From: Botrytis cinerea B05.10
Lineage: Eukaryota; Ascomycota; Leotiomycetes; Helotiales; Sclerotiniaceae
Assembly: GCF_000143535.2 (NCBI RefSeq)
Contig: NC_037320.1
Span: forward strand, 1 to 64,000
Length of the DNA: 64,000 bases
Direction of reading: 5' to 3'
Position 1 is the stretch's first letter. Each line of letters starts with the position of its first letter. Positions 47,594 through 58,852 of the stretch are shown one piece after another. A program made the position numbers and the translations under genes. The notes beneath the pieces are model-generated. The model saw only the letters and a program-made list of their open reading frames with translations. It did not search any database and was not told the origin of the DNA.

Positions 47594-48240
47594 TGAGTGT
47601 CAATTACTTCATTTATCTGTACTACCAAATGTTAGCTTTTCTCCTATTGAGTTCGAACAAGCGAGAGAGATACTTACTTCCCCACGCTCAAGCCCGCCCT
47701 TAATCTGGCCATCCCCATCCAATTGCGCACGAGGGCCGTGAATTTCTAAAATTCTTCCCATGTCTGCAAAGGTCATATTCATCCCAAAAGTTTCATTCAA
47801 CTCCTCCTTCGACGCTCCTCGAGACTTATCTACATTCGGTGTGATCAGTGAGCCGTCATTTCAGCCTACACATATCTGTAAAATGACTCACCAACTTCCC
47901 TGTGAAACATAACAGCATCGCAATGAGCAGCCTCAGTCGCTTCCTTAATTCTTCTAGCCTCTTTGGCCTTTTCCTCTCCGATTCTCTCGAATAGCTCGAG
48001 CTCCTTGGCTTTTTGGGCCCCTTTGGCAATCCTATCAGCTTCCCATTCTTCGGTGCCGGGGATTCTGAGATTCTTTTCTGCTTTTACACCTGCCTCGTAA
48101 CCTTTGAAGTATTCTTCCGAGTACTGGAATTTAAGTAGTTCCTCTACTCTGTCCTCACGGTATGCCTGTTTACCTGCTTCTTTGCCTTGATCGAAGGGTT
48201 CGAGAACTTTGAGTGTGGGTTTGCGTGGGGGTGAAGACAT
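47594..48240 (-). CDS. Small coiled-coil protein, unrecognised
   Basis: At least two exons, 48240-47892 and 47829-47678, joined in frame by GTGAGT...GTAG, then donor GTAAGT at 47677 and a very short last exon of uncertain acceptor (stop between about 47594 and 47625). About 170-175 residues. Highly charged. Residues 20-110 are rich in Glu, Lys and Ala with a probable coiled coil (KAKELELFERIGEEKAKEAR), preceded by repeated YF/GY motifs (SEEYFKGYEAGVKAEKN). A helical segment MNMTFADMGRILEIHGPRAQ follows. No signal peptide or membrane span. The position beside core genes suggests a conserved cellular protein, but I cannot name it. Confidence 0.6.
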
Positions 48241-48850
48241 TTTGTTGAGGAGATAGAGCTGGCGAGGTTGTTTGTATCTCAGTGCAGCTATTGATTCTGG
48301 AAGGCTGCTTCTCTGCTGGAATAAACCGAGAGAAACGTTGATAAAGTTGAGCGTGATGACAGTGTTTGATCGTACATGGAGCGAAAAGTTGCAAATCCTT
48401 TGCAGTGAAGGGCAAATTTATATTGCGAAGGCGGAGGAGTGAATACCTCGCGGGATAGAAAGCACGTATTTCTGTGTTCCAACTGTTCTGTTTGAAATTC
48501 ACTGTGAAACGCCTCAGAATGGGAGCCTGATGCCGAAATCGGTTCTTGAACAAGTAGCCAGTTAGTTACCTAAATTCCGTTGATCGATTTAGTCTAGTGT
48601 ATTGAGGTTATTTCAAAAAATAGTATATGCTCATAGATAATATATGATAAGTTCAAATGACTGCTCAGCAATAACTCGAGTAATCGTACGCGCCCCTTGA
48701 CAAATTGCCTCCAAATTCGACTCTCGTCTAAATGATTAGTACATGGAATATCAAAGTGAAACCCTTTATTTGACAATATTCTACCAGGACCTGATAATCA
48801 TTGGTACACGTTAGTGAGATGTATTACAATTTATAGTACACCTCTTTGAC
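48241..48850. other. Intergenic, 5' side of the coiled-coil gene and 3' side of prolyl-tRNA synthetase
   Basis: Both genes are on the minus strand. No further gene recognised. Confidence 0.5.
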
Positions 48851-51081
48851 TCAAAGCTGACTCAACAACTTCCCAACAAAATTCTTCAAATCCTCAACCC
48901 TGATATCCTCCTTAACATCCAGCCGTCTACATTGAACCTCACATAAACCTTCCTTCCACTTCCTACCTAGCAAAACAATGACCGGATACCCAATCAAATC
49001 GGCATCCTTCATTTTCCAACCAATCGATACCTCTCGATCATCAACTACTGGATCCATTGCAGCAGCAGAAAGAGTGTCGAATATCTGCAATGCATCTTCA
49101 TCCAATCCCTTTCCTGGTACCACAACAATCTCGAAAGGTGCCATAACTCTAGGCCAATTCAACCCCTTTTCGTCAGCTAGAGTTTCTGCAACAGCTCCAA
49201 CCATTCTCGTTACGCCAATACCATGACATCCCATTTCCATAGGAACCTGTATTTGATCATTTCTTCCTTGCTGAGGTTCATTCTCTCCAGCTTTAAGATT
49301 TCCCCCCACAAGTCCAGAAGGTACAGTAACAGTTGCTTCCATCGGCTTACTATATCGTGTACCTAAGTGGAAAGTATGTCCAAGCTCAATGGCCTTTTCG
49401 ACTTTCAACGTCGGCTCTTGACATTTGGGACAGACATCGCCCTCTGCGATACGCTTCAAATTTAATGATTCCCCAGTAAGTGGATCCTGGGCGAAAGACG
49501 AAATTTTAAACTTATTCAAAGACGAATCAGAGTGCACTTCTGGTTTCCTGGAAACTGCCTCTGAAAACTCAAGAGGGACTCGTCCATCAATAAGATTAAT
49601 CACATGAGTGATTTGGATTTCATCTGTTTTGTTGAGACATGTATTCGTGAGCATAAAATCCTCATTGATGAGTCGCGACAATTCCACATGTCCAACTTTC
49701 CTCGAAGGGTCGTAGTCCGGTACAAGCCTTTTTATTGAACTTGTGTTCAAGTCATACTCCTCTCCACGTTCAGAATAAAACCAAGTGACAATGAGGGCAG
49801 ATCCATCACGAGAGAACCCACCAACCTTCTTCAGGTTTTTGGACTCGTTCGTCAAACTCTCAGTTTCACCCGATTTTGGCAGCCCGCTTTCTGCTAACTC
49901 CTCATTTGCTACATAATTGCATTTACTGCAACTGATGATATTGTCTTCTCCGATTTTAGTTGGAAAGTGAAACTCATGACTGAGGTCACCGCCTATGTCT
50001 CCCGAATCTGCTTCGGCTACAAGATATGGAATTTTTAATTCATCGAAAAGATTATGATATGCTTTGCGGACGTCTTCGTAAGTTGACAGAGCGGAAGTGC
50101 TGTTGTAATCAAACGTGTAAAGATCTTTCATGACGAATTCTCGAGAACGGAGAAGTCCTTGCCTTGGTCGCAGCTCATCACGATACTTTCGAGCTAAATA
50201 TGAATGAGCGAGGAACAGAGAAGATGACAGATTCGAACAAACTGATTTGATATAAACGAACAGGAAGTTCCTTGTATGATTGGACTGAATTTGAAACCAA
50301 TTCCGTGATTTCTTCCTCATGTGTAGGAGCAAGAAGATACCTCGCCTCCTTTCGGTCTTCCAATCGGAAGAGCTGATAGTGTTACAATTATGGTAATAAA
50401 ATCATATGATGGGAAATACCTCAGAACTAGAATTCAATCGACCACTTTTGACCCAGAGCTCTTCAGATGACAGAGATGACAAGGCAAGTTTCGATGCACC
50501 TTTCAGAAGACATTAATATCAGCATGAATGGGGAAAACAAATTGGCGGAACGGGATTGCTAACCTAACGTTGACATGTGCTTATCAATGAGTGCTTCTAA
50601 TTTGTCCTGTACTCTTCTTCCTAGCGGTAACATATGAAAGATGCCTGTGTGGGCCTATCCATGGTGTGAGAGGATGCCTTGTGAGTGAAGAGGAATGACT
50701 TGACAACACACCTGACGTAAGAACCCTCCTCGAATAAGTTTTGCATGAGAATCTAATACGAATTAGTTCTCACAAGTTCGATGAACATAACTAGTTTGAG
50801 TCTTACCTTCATCTGCGCTTGCAGCTATACCACCAGTAGGTATCCAGAACTTAGATAATCTTGCCCTATCATCACTCTACCATATCAATTAATCAATAAA
50901 ACACACACGTGATTGAAGATTGTTTTCATGATAAATCTGAACCTACGATTGTAGAAAGATTTGATTGCGTTTGAGAATATGAAAGCTTGAAAGACCGCGG
51001 GAAAAGTGCTGTACGCCGACACAGACTCCAAGTGTTTGTTGTAGATCCTCCAAACCTCGAAATACTTTGGAGGGAACGCAT
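48851..51081 (-). CDS. AIM10: Prolyl-tRNA synthetase, organellar (bacterial-type)
   Basis: Seven exons, 51081-50947, 50876-50807, 50752-50712, 50654-50564, 50499-50420, 50372-50243 and 50193-48851, giving 629 residues; all junctions are GT-AG and the frame closes. The N-terminal 45 residues are Ser/Arg-rich without acidic residues, fitting a mitochondrial presequence. Class II catalytic core: [29 protein letters not shown], motif 2 [20 protein letters not shown], motif 3 [15 protein letters not shown] bacterial-type insertion domain lies between motifs 2 and 3 and contains CPKCQEP. An anticodon-binding domain forms the C-terminus (EIVVVPGK to the end). It charges tRNA-Pro in mitochondria, by homology. 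The symbol is that of the yeast counterpart. Divergent to the MAK21 gene, start codons 376 bp apart. Confidence 0.93.
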
Positions 51082-51457
51082 CTTGAAGTACTTGCCGGTC
51101 CTGCGTCTTACGTTCAGAACAAGTTCGAATGAACAGTTGGGATAAGGGAAGATGGAAAGAAATACTATGTTTTCATTCTTATCATATATATCTTTCGGAT
51201 TGTCTTTTGATTCACATTGACCATCATGCCACCAAGCCAATGAAAAGTTTCAATTTACACGATATTGGGGAATGAAGCTTTCCTAGCATCGGAAAATCTT
51301 TGTCCCGGCAGTCAATGGCAGAATAAAAGGCGGTGAATTAAACTTTTTTTCCAATCAAGAACTTCTAAGTGTGTCGCAACTTTTGTCAGAAATAATTTAA
51401 ACAGCCCTCGATATTTTCACCACCATCACTCCAATTGAATTACTTTGATTGTACAAA
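51082..51457. promoter_or_regulatory. Bidirectional promoter region
   Basis: 376 bp between the start codons of the divergent prolyl-tRNA synthetase and MAK21 genes. It has no TATA box close to either start at the spacing seen in the accessory genes, in keeping with housekeeping expression. Confidence 0.5.
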
Positions 51458-54400
51458 ATGGTGTCAAACAATAAAAAACGAAAGCGCGATACCAATAAGG
51501 AGGATCAGGATCGACAGGTCAACAAAGCGCCAAAATCAGGAGGAAGTGAAAAAGAAGTTTTGTTACAAGAAATATTAGCATTGGGAGGAACAGAGGAAGA
51601 TTTAGATCTTGTACTCGATGCACAATCTGATTCTGAGAATGAAGCAAAGCCAACAACCAAATCCAAAGACAAGGACTTCAAAAACGAGTTTGCCAAATTT
51701 GTAGCAGGTCTTGGAATTGAAGGACAAGCTCCTGAAGCAGAAGCTGATGAGGAGGATGAGGAGGGAGATGCTGATGATTGGCGGGATGAGGCCTTACAAT
51801 CAGAATCAGAATCCAGTGAACCCGAAGAGGCACCCAAAGTACCAGAGAAGAGTGCGACTAAAGTCAAAGAATCTTCAAAGACTTCCAAAGCGGCAGAGAA
51901 ACCTGCGGCGGTTCAAGTCAAAGAATCTGTGAAGGATCAAAATCGCCTGGTTGGTAGCTCCTTACCTTTATTTTGAGTCCACTGACCGATTATAGAATTT
52001 TGAAGCGCGACCAGATTGGCATGCAGCAGATCTCCCCATCCTCCCTGCGGGAGACTTCAGCGAGACAGGACCATATCGATCGTCAATCAACAACCTAAAC
52101 GAATATGCCAAAGCCCTTCTTGAAGCCGACAGTACTCTATATGCCTCGAAACATCTTTCTGCGACTTCTTCACATCGTTTCCTTGCTACTATTATGTCCT
52201 CCGGTACATTATCCGATAAAATTTCCGCTTTGACTTTGGTTGTTCAAGAATCCCCAGTTCATACTACAAGATCATTCGAAAGTTTATTGGATCTGGCAAA
52301 GAAAAGAAGTAGAGGACAAGCCGTTACAGCATTGGGAGCCATGAAGGATTTGCTCGGCGCTGGTGTGGTGCTTCCTGCAGATAGACGTCTTCGTACATTT
52401 GCTTCACAACCTGGACTTCTCGGTACATTGCAAGAAAGCGACACTGGAGTTTGGAAATCCGGACAACCTTTACCAGGGAATATGACCAAAGCACATCTCA
52501 TTTCATGGGCATATGAAGATTGGCTCAAGGAGTCATATTTTGATATGCTCAAGATTCTGGAAGTTTGGTGTAGCGATGAGGTAGAATATGCTCGTTCAAG
52601 AGCTGTCATGTACGTCTACGAACTTTTAAAGGATAAGCCAGAACAAGAATCCAATTTACTTCGACTCTTGGTCAACAAACTTGGTGATCCAGATAAAAAG
52701 ATCGCTTCACGATCATCATATCTCCTCATGCAACTTCAAACTTCCCATCCTTTGATGAAGCCGATCATTATCAATTCCATCGAGAACGAACTTATATTGA
52801 GACCTGGTCAGAGTTCACACGCTAAATACTACGCCATCAATACTCTCAATCAAACGATTCTCAGTTCGAAAGAGGAGGAGGTTGCGAAGAAACTTTTGAG
52901 CATTTACTTCGGCCTTTTCGTATCCCTTCTCAAAAAGCCCGAAGTTATCAAACCTACTGGTCCTAAACTCAACAAGAAAGGAGAGATCCAAGGAGGTGGA
53001 GGTGCTATGGGAAAGAAAGCAAAGGAAAAGTTGACAGCAGAAGAGGAAGCAAAGCAGGCAAGTGAGGAAACAACAGAGAAGATGATCTCTGCTGTTTTGA
53101 CCGGTGTCAATCGTGCATTCCCATTCACAAAAACTGATGATTTAACGTAAGTTTCATGAATTATAATGGCCGTGGACAACACTGACTAGATCTAGCCTCG
53201 AGAAACATATGGACACTTTATTCCGAATCACACATTCGTCCAACTTCAACACTAGTATCCAAGCTTTGATGTTAATTGAGCAATTATCAACAACAAAACA
53301 CCTTGCCGTCGACAGATTCTATAGAACTCTCTACGAATCCTTACTCGATCCTCGTCTAATCACATCTTCAAAACATGCACTGTATCTCAATTTACTCTAC
53401 AGGGCTTTGAAATCAGATGTCAATATCAAGCGCGTAAAGGCTTTTACGAAAAGAATGTTACAAGTTGTCACTCTTCATCAACCTCCATTCATTTGTGGTA
53501 TTATCTATTTGTTAAGAGAGTTAGAAGTCACATTCCCTGGACTCAAGACTCTACTTAATACTCCTGAAGCAAACGATGAAGAGGAAGAAGAGGTTTATCG
53601 AGATGTGCCAGAAGAAGGAGAGACTGCAGATATTCAAGCTACAATAGCCCCTTCGAAACCTAGAACAGACACATATGATGGAAAGAAGAGAGATCCAGAA
53701 CATAGCAATGCTGATAAAAGCTGTTTATGGGAAATTGTGAGTTGCGTTCTATTGAATGAGAGAGCTTTACTAATAATGTTAGATTCCTTTCTTGAGACAT
53801 TTCCATCCATCTGTATCTCTATTTGTCGACCGCCTTATCAATGACGAAAAAATGCCCCCTAAACCCGATCTTGCTTCCCACACCTTAACCCATTTCTTAG
53901 ATCGTTTTGTCTACAGAAACGCAAAAGCAGCAGCTGGAGCACCAAAGGGAAGTTCCCTTATGCAACCTCTTGCTGGTGGGGCAAGTCAAGGTATCCTTGT
54001 ATCCAATCGTGGTACCAAGGTCCAACAATCTGTCAACTCAGAAGCATTCTGGAGAAAGAAGGCAGAGGACGTTGCGGTTGATGAAGTCTTCTTCCATAAA
54101 TACTTTAACCAGATTGGTAAGGGTAAGGATGCATCTAAAAAGAAGGAGAAGAAGAAGGGCGAAGACGGAGAAGATGATGAGGATGAAGATGAGGATGAAA
54201 TTTGGCAAGCTTTGGTTGAAAGTAAGCCAGATATCGAGGGTCCAGAGTCTGATGATGATGATTTGAATATGGATGACTTTGACATGTCCGAGGATGATTC
54301 TGAAGGTGGTGTTGATATTGAGGGATCGGATGAGGAAGTCGATGTTGAAGGAGAAGATGAGGATGAGGATATGCAAGATGCTGAGGAAGATGATGGAGAG

Positions 54401-54658
54401 GGCATCTTCTCGGAAGAAGATGATGACCTCAAGGATAGTGATGATGAAGCAGGATCGGATATGGATGCATTATTTGAAGCTGAATTACAGAGAGCAAAGA
54501 GCCCTGAAGCGGAAGAAGAGAAGAAAGAGACTAGCAGAAGCAAGAAGAGGAAACTAAAGAATCTTCCAACATTCGCTAGTGCGGAGGATTATGCGGCTAT
54601 GTTGGACAAAGATGATGGAGATGAGGACATGGGTATGGGAAATGGAAAGGGAAGATAA
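51458..54658 (+). CDS. MAK21: Ribosome biogenesis protein MAK21/NOC1 (CBF domain)
   Basis: Four exons, 51458-51949, 51996-53146, 53196-53736 and 53783-54658, giving 1,019 residues, nearly the length of yeast Mak21. The ATG at 51458 is chosen because the upstream in-frame triplets are not ATG. The N-terminus is lysine-rich with acidic blocks. An armadillo-like helical region starts about residue 175 (RPDWHAADLPILPAGDF). The CBF/Mak21 core covers about 470-760 (SSNFNTSIQALMLIEQL, DPRLITSSKHALYLNLLYRA, QPPFICGIIYLLRELE, FHPSVSLFVDRLIND). The C-terminal third is a long Asp/Glu tract ending in a basic patch, KKRKLKN. In yeast it works with Noc2 in the nucleolus on early 60S pre-ribosomes. Confidence 0.93.
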
Positions 54659-54964
54659 AGTAGCAATATGGTAGATGGGGAAAAGGAAAATGTCTACACA
54701 TAATTGTGATGGGTGTTGTGTAAAAATGTTTGCAGGTAGTCAGTACGGATATCTCGAGATGAATTCAAGAAGTTATACCCATTCCAAATCACGAGTCCAG
54801 GCAGCATAATAATTGATTGAAATATTCTGGTTCTGGATACCATTGCTCATTTCCCTGTTCAAGTGCCCATGATTTCCTTTGGCCAAACCACAATCAACAA
54901 TAACCTCATAACTTCCTAATTTCATACATTCCCTCGTTTCTTCTACCCTTCCTGCACTGAAAAT
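54659..54964. other. Short spacer between convergent genes
   Basis: 306 bp of 3' flanks. Nothing else seen. Confidence 0.5.
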
Positions 54965-55462
54965 CTATTCATCAAACCACTTCAACTCATCCTCCTCCTC
55001 AAATATTGCTCTAAAAAACTTTCCCTCCTCACCTCCAACATCCGTTTCTTCCATGTGTATACAATGAAGAGTAGCGGTATCTGAATCTCCGGGGATGAAA
55101 GCTCGAAACATGAAATATTTATCTTCGGTTTCTGGAATGAGAACTTTGCCGAGGAGGTGAAGTCCATAGGCACTAGTGGCTACGCGGACGGAGGTGAGGG
55201 AAGAGGAAGTGAAGGAGGTAAGGGTGTGATCTGGGACGTGAGAGATAGGAGCGAAGTATTGGGGCTCGTGTTCTATAGGGAAGTGGGTTAGTGATGGGAA
55301 TGGGGATTGGAGAGGGGACAGAAAGGGAGACGAACTATTGGTTTCGTGGCGGAGATGTTGAAGTTTCTTCTTGAGTTCTGTTTCGATTTTTTTGAAAGCA
55401 ATGATGCTATCTTCTTTTGGGGCATGGATATCGCCAAGTTGGACAGTCTCTGCGGTTGCCAT
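54965..55462 (-). CDS. Hypothetical 165-aa protein
   Basis: Single ATG-started frame of 166 codons, start at 55462 (MATAETVQLGDI); a longer non-ATG extension exists. There is an amphipathic N-terminal helix rich in Lys and Glu (KKIETELKKKLQHLRHE), a Ser/Pro linker with SPFLSPLQSPFPS, and a C-terminal part with alternating beta-like hydrophobics (VRVATSAYGLHLLGKVLIPE, YFMFRAFIPGDSDTATLHC) and an acidic end. It looks like a real globular domain. I do not recognise the family. No signal peptide. The 3' end faces the MAK21 gene. Confidence 0.55.
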   Translation of the reverse strand: MATAETVQLGDIHAPKEDSIIAFKKIETELKKKLQHLRHETNSSSPFLSPLQSPFPSLTHFPIEHEPQYFAPISHVPDHTLTSFTSSSLTSVRVATSAYGLHLLGKVLIPETEDKYFMFRAFIPGDSDTATLHCIHMEETDVGGEEGKFFRAIFEEEDELKWFDE

Positions 55463-56304
55463 GATGAACGTACGGATAGTGTTGTTTGACTTGATGTTTT
55501 TGGATTTGTGCTCGAGAAAGTGATTGTGCAAGATGATGAAGATAATCGAGAGTTGGAGATTGAGGTGAATGTATTTGGAAGAAGGTCAGTTCATGATGGG
55601 TGTTCCCGCCTATAAGTAAATGGGCTGAGGTCAAACAGGGGTAGCTGTAAATGCATAAAATGAGGGGCTAAACGTTGATCATTATGCATCAGTTGAAAAC
55701 AGGTGTTGACTTACTTGGCTATACGTTTCTATCACTGGCAATGTCTCAATTCACGTGATGATTATGTCAATAGAGTGACAATTGTTTGGATACAGAGCAG
55801 GCACTATGGAACTCAAGGCTTGAAGTGATTAATGACCAGAACTCCCAGAAGATGACGTCGCTGTTTGGTGGTTGAAGGATGTGCTAGATTTTTCCCACAA
55901 TACCCGTTCACATTTACGATATCAGAGTTGTTGACTATGATCCTTAGCTTAGGCCTTCATATAATATCATCGATTCAGACTAAAGCAGGTACAAAATGCA
56001 TCAATACGTACCTAATTTGCTAGTCTACCTAGTAGTTTGTTAGCTGGTGAAGGCTAGCTGATCTCGTGTGATAAGATAAGATAAGATCTCGGCAGAACAT
56101 ATCGCCGGTTTTAAATGGGCCGGTCCGGAAATCATTATCCTCGGCTTATTTACACTATATCAATTGCGATATCTATTATAAAATATACCACGCACGAATT
56201 GTTTTGTTAGCTGGCGTTTAGCGTAGAAAGTTCTATATAGACTTGCCCGTTTCTTTTCTATATCAGCATGCAAAGATCGTAGCTTGAAAATAGCGCAATC
56301 TGAA
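55463..56304. other. Divergent intergenic region
   Basis: Upstream of the hypothetical gene (minus) and the thioesterase gene (plus). Contains GATAAGATAAGATAAGATCT near 56069, a run of overlapping GATAAG words that could bind GATA-type regulators. No gene. Confidence 0.5.
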
Positions 56305-57320
56305 ATGTCTTTCTCTCGTCAAATTTTACAGCCTCGAGCTGGTACATACAGAGCTGTAACTCGCAGTTCAGGACTTGTACGATATCGTGGAGCAGTTTTA
56401 AGGAATTCATCTCCTCTAACTTCTTCTCGAACATTTACTGCAGCTCGTCGATTATGCAATGTTGAAAGTAAGTTCTTCCCAATTCCCCTTTCCAAACTTT
56501 AGCTAACCTCACAAAGCTACTATTCCCCCGCCTCCACCTCCACAACCCTCATTTCTCTTACGAACTCTCACTTTCTTTGGAATTGCTATTGTCTTCACAT
56601 CTGTAGGCTTCTCAATAGCTGCTTATCCAGCCTTCAAAGCCGCCAATGCTATACTTGATCCCCCATCTGATGAGGAGTCCCTTAAATTATATACACCAAC
56701 CGATGCAAAATCTATAGAAGTCGAAGCCTATATAAACAATCATCCAGTTGCGAAGGAACTACGAAGCCGACCCGAATTCACAGAATCAAGGCCACACATG
56801 AAAATCCCAGAATCACAGCGAGGACATAATCTTACAGGTGGAACATTAATGGGCCCGGGACGTGTTCAAGTACCGCCATTTGTATGGACTGAGGCAGGCG
56901 GGAAATCTCTTGTGTCAATCTCATACCTAGGAGAAGATCTTTGTGGACATCCAAAAATTATACACGGAGGATTTCTAGCCACGATGTTAGACGAGGGACT
57001 AGCACGATGTTGTTTTGGTGCATTGCCGAATAAGATTGGTATGACGGCTACTTTGACAGTCAATTATAAAGCACCTACACCTGCAGGAACTTTTGTAGTC
57101 TTGAGAGCGGAGACTACGAAAGTCGAGGGCAGAAAGGCTTGGGTTGAAGGAAGAATTGAGACTCTAGTTGGGGAGGGAGAGAAACCGAATGTCTTATGTG
57201 AGGCAAACGCATTATTTATTGAACCCAGACAGGCTAAGGTGAGTTTGGAAAGCTAGGATGATGTTATGGTTGATGCTAATTAACTTTCAGATGATGGCTA
57301 GAATATACCCGGTCTCATAG
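56305..57320 (+). CDS. Mitochondrial hotdog-fold thioesterase family protein
   Basis: Three exons, 56305-56467, 56517-57238 and 57291-57320, giving 304 residues. Arg/Ser-rich, acid-free N-terminus (MSFSRQILQPRAGTYRAVTR), a probable mitochondrial presequence. A proline run, PPPPPPQPSF, precedes one transmembrane helix at about residues 67-92 (LTFFGIAIVFTSVGFSIAAY). The C-terminal hotdog (4HBT/PaaI-like) domain spans about 185-290, with CGHPKIIHGGFLATMLDEGL as helix and active-site region and TATLTVNYKAPTPAGT as the core strand. It matches the fungal UPF0644-type membrane-anchored group. Acyl-CoA thioesterase activity is inferred from the fold. The last exon, only ten codons, is supported by a GCTAAT branch site and a TTTCAG acceptor. 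Confidence 0.88.
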
Positions 57321-57900
57321 AGTGTTGTAGAGAACGTCTCCTCAGTTGAAGGTTAAAGGGGACCAAGGTTGTCAAGTATAGACAAAGGGTGTGCATTCAG
57401 TGTTCTAGACGCATATATGGTTAGACAAGAAGCATGAGATCTAGATTTTACTTGTAGAATCACCTAGTGACCTTGCTTATCTAGAAAGATATTAGACTTA
57501 TGGCCTTATTTTATATCTACCAATTTCCAATCTCCAGACTTCCAGATCTTGGACAAAACTGTCCATCTTCCCAGCGGCCAGCCTTGCCACAATGTAACAA
57601 TGCAAGAGATAAATTACTTCCCCCTGAAAGATGCTCGCAAAACAACCCCCACGTGATCATCAACTCCCCACCATTCAGAAACATATTACGCGTTTGCCAA
57701 CTTTATGTGTAGTGCGGGGCAGATTTTTATGGTGCATCAGTAGCGGGTTAACAAGGGGAGACATTCGGGCTTGGTAACGACGGCAGTCCATTGAATTTCG
57801 ATTGCGTGATTGCGTGATTGCTCTTCTCTCTTTATTTCTTTAATCTTCACAACATTTTTCGAAAAAAATAACTCTCAATTTTCTCACACAATTCTTTAAA
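57321..57900. other. Intergenic, promoter of APS kinase
   Basis: No gene. A CACGTGA word lies at about 57651, resembling sites of sulfur-pathway bHLH/bZIP regulators, and a CT-rich stretch sits just before the start codon. Confidence 0.45.
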
Positions 57901-58622
57901 ATGTCTACGTATGTTCTCCCTCTTTGCGTGTAAACTTTGAATTCTATCTTTGTCCTGAGTTTTCAATGGAAAGCAAAATACTCAAAGATATAATACTAAC
58001 CACCCCCCTCAGAAATATCACTTGGCACCCCTCCCTCACCCGCGCCGAGCGCACCACCCTCCGCAAACAACGCGGCTTCACAATCTGGTTTACCGGACTT
58101 TCTGCCTCTGGAAAATCTACCATTGCCACCGCTCTCGAACAACATCTTCTCCATCTCGGACATGCCGCATATCGTCTCGACGGCGACAATGTCCGTTTTG
58201 GACTCAACAAAGATCTCGGATTCGACGAGAAGTCCCGCAACGAGAACATTCGTCGTATTGCCGAAGTCGCAAAGTTGTTCGCAGATAGTTGTACCATCGC
58301 TTTAACATCATTCATCTCTCCCTACAAGGCAGATCGAGCTGTTGCGAGGGAATTGCATGAAAAGGCCGCCAATGGAGACGACGCTATTCCATTTATTGAG
58401 GTTTTCATCGATATTCCTGTTGAGGAGGCAGAGAAGAGAGATCCAAAGGGATTGTATAAGAAGGCTAGAGCTGGTGAGATTAAGGATTTCACTGGTATCA
58501 GTGCGCCATATGAGGAGCCCGAGAAGGCAGAGATTCATTTGAGGACGGATAAGTTGAGTGTGGAGGAGTGTGTGCAGAAGATTGTGGAGTATTTGGAGAA
58601 GGAGAAGTTGTTGAAGTTGTAA
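57901..58622 (+). CDS. MET14: Adenylylsulfate (APS) kinase
   Basis: Two exons, 57901-57908 (only eight bases, ATGTCTAC) and 58013-58622, giving 205 residues. Without the mini-exon no ATG precedes the conserved N-terminus [18 protein letters not shown]-loop GLSASGKST at residues 31-39. Then the APS-binding region [50 protein letters not shown] and the lid [20 protein letters not shown], all intact. It phosphorylates APS to PAPS in cytosolic sulfate assimilation. Length is standard for the free-standing enzyme. The symbol is that of yeast; other ascomycetes use other names. Convergent with the V-ATPase gene. Confidence 0.95.
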
Positions 58623-58852
58623 ATTTAGATACCTTGGACAAGACATTTCGAGCGATTGAAAAGAATTATTTCATCAAAAATGCTAGATATCATAGAATTC
58701 AATGAACAAAACATTGATCGATTTGAAAACAATTGCTTTGTTGATATCTCTTACTACGATACAATAATACAAATGCATGCTTCAACAGATATGTTCCCAT
58801 TGCCATGCGCCAACTTTCAATCGCCATATCCACATAATTCCCTCAACACTAT

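Noticed and set aside
51505..51888. Antisense Ser-rich frame under the start of MAK21
   Set aside because: It is the complement of the acidic coding stretch, with no independent evidence.
53986..54557. Long Ser-rich or Arg/Met-rich frames overlapping the 3' part of MAK21
   Set aside because: They are alternative-frame and antisense readings of the Asp/Glu codon tract.
58308..58646. Antisense Leu-rich frame in APS kinase
   Set aside because: It is the complement of a strongly conserved enzyme reading frame.
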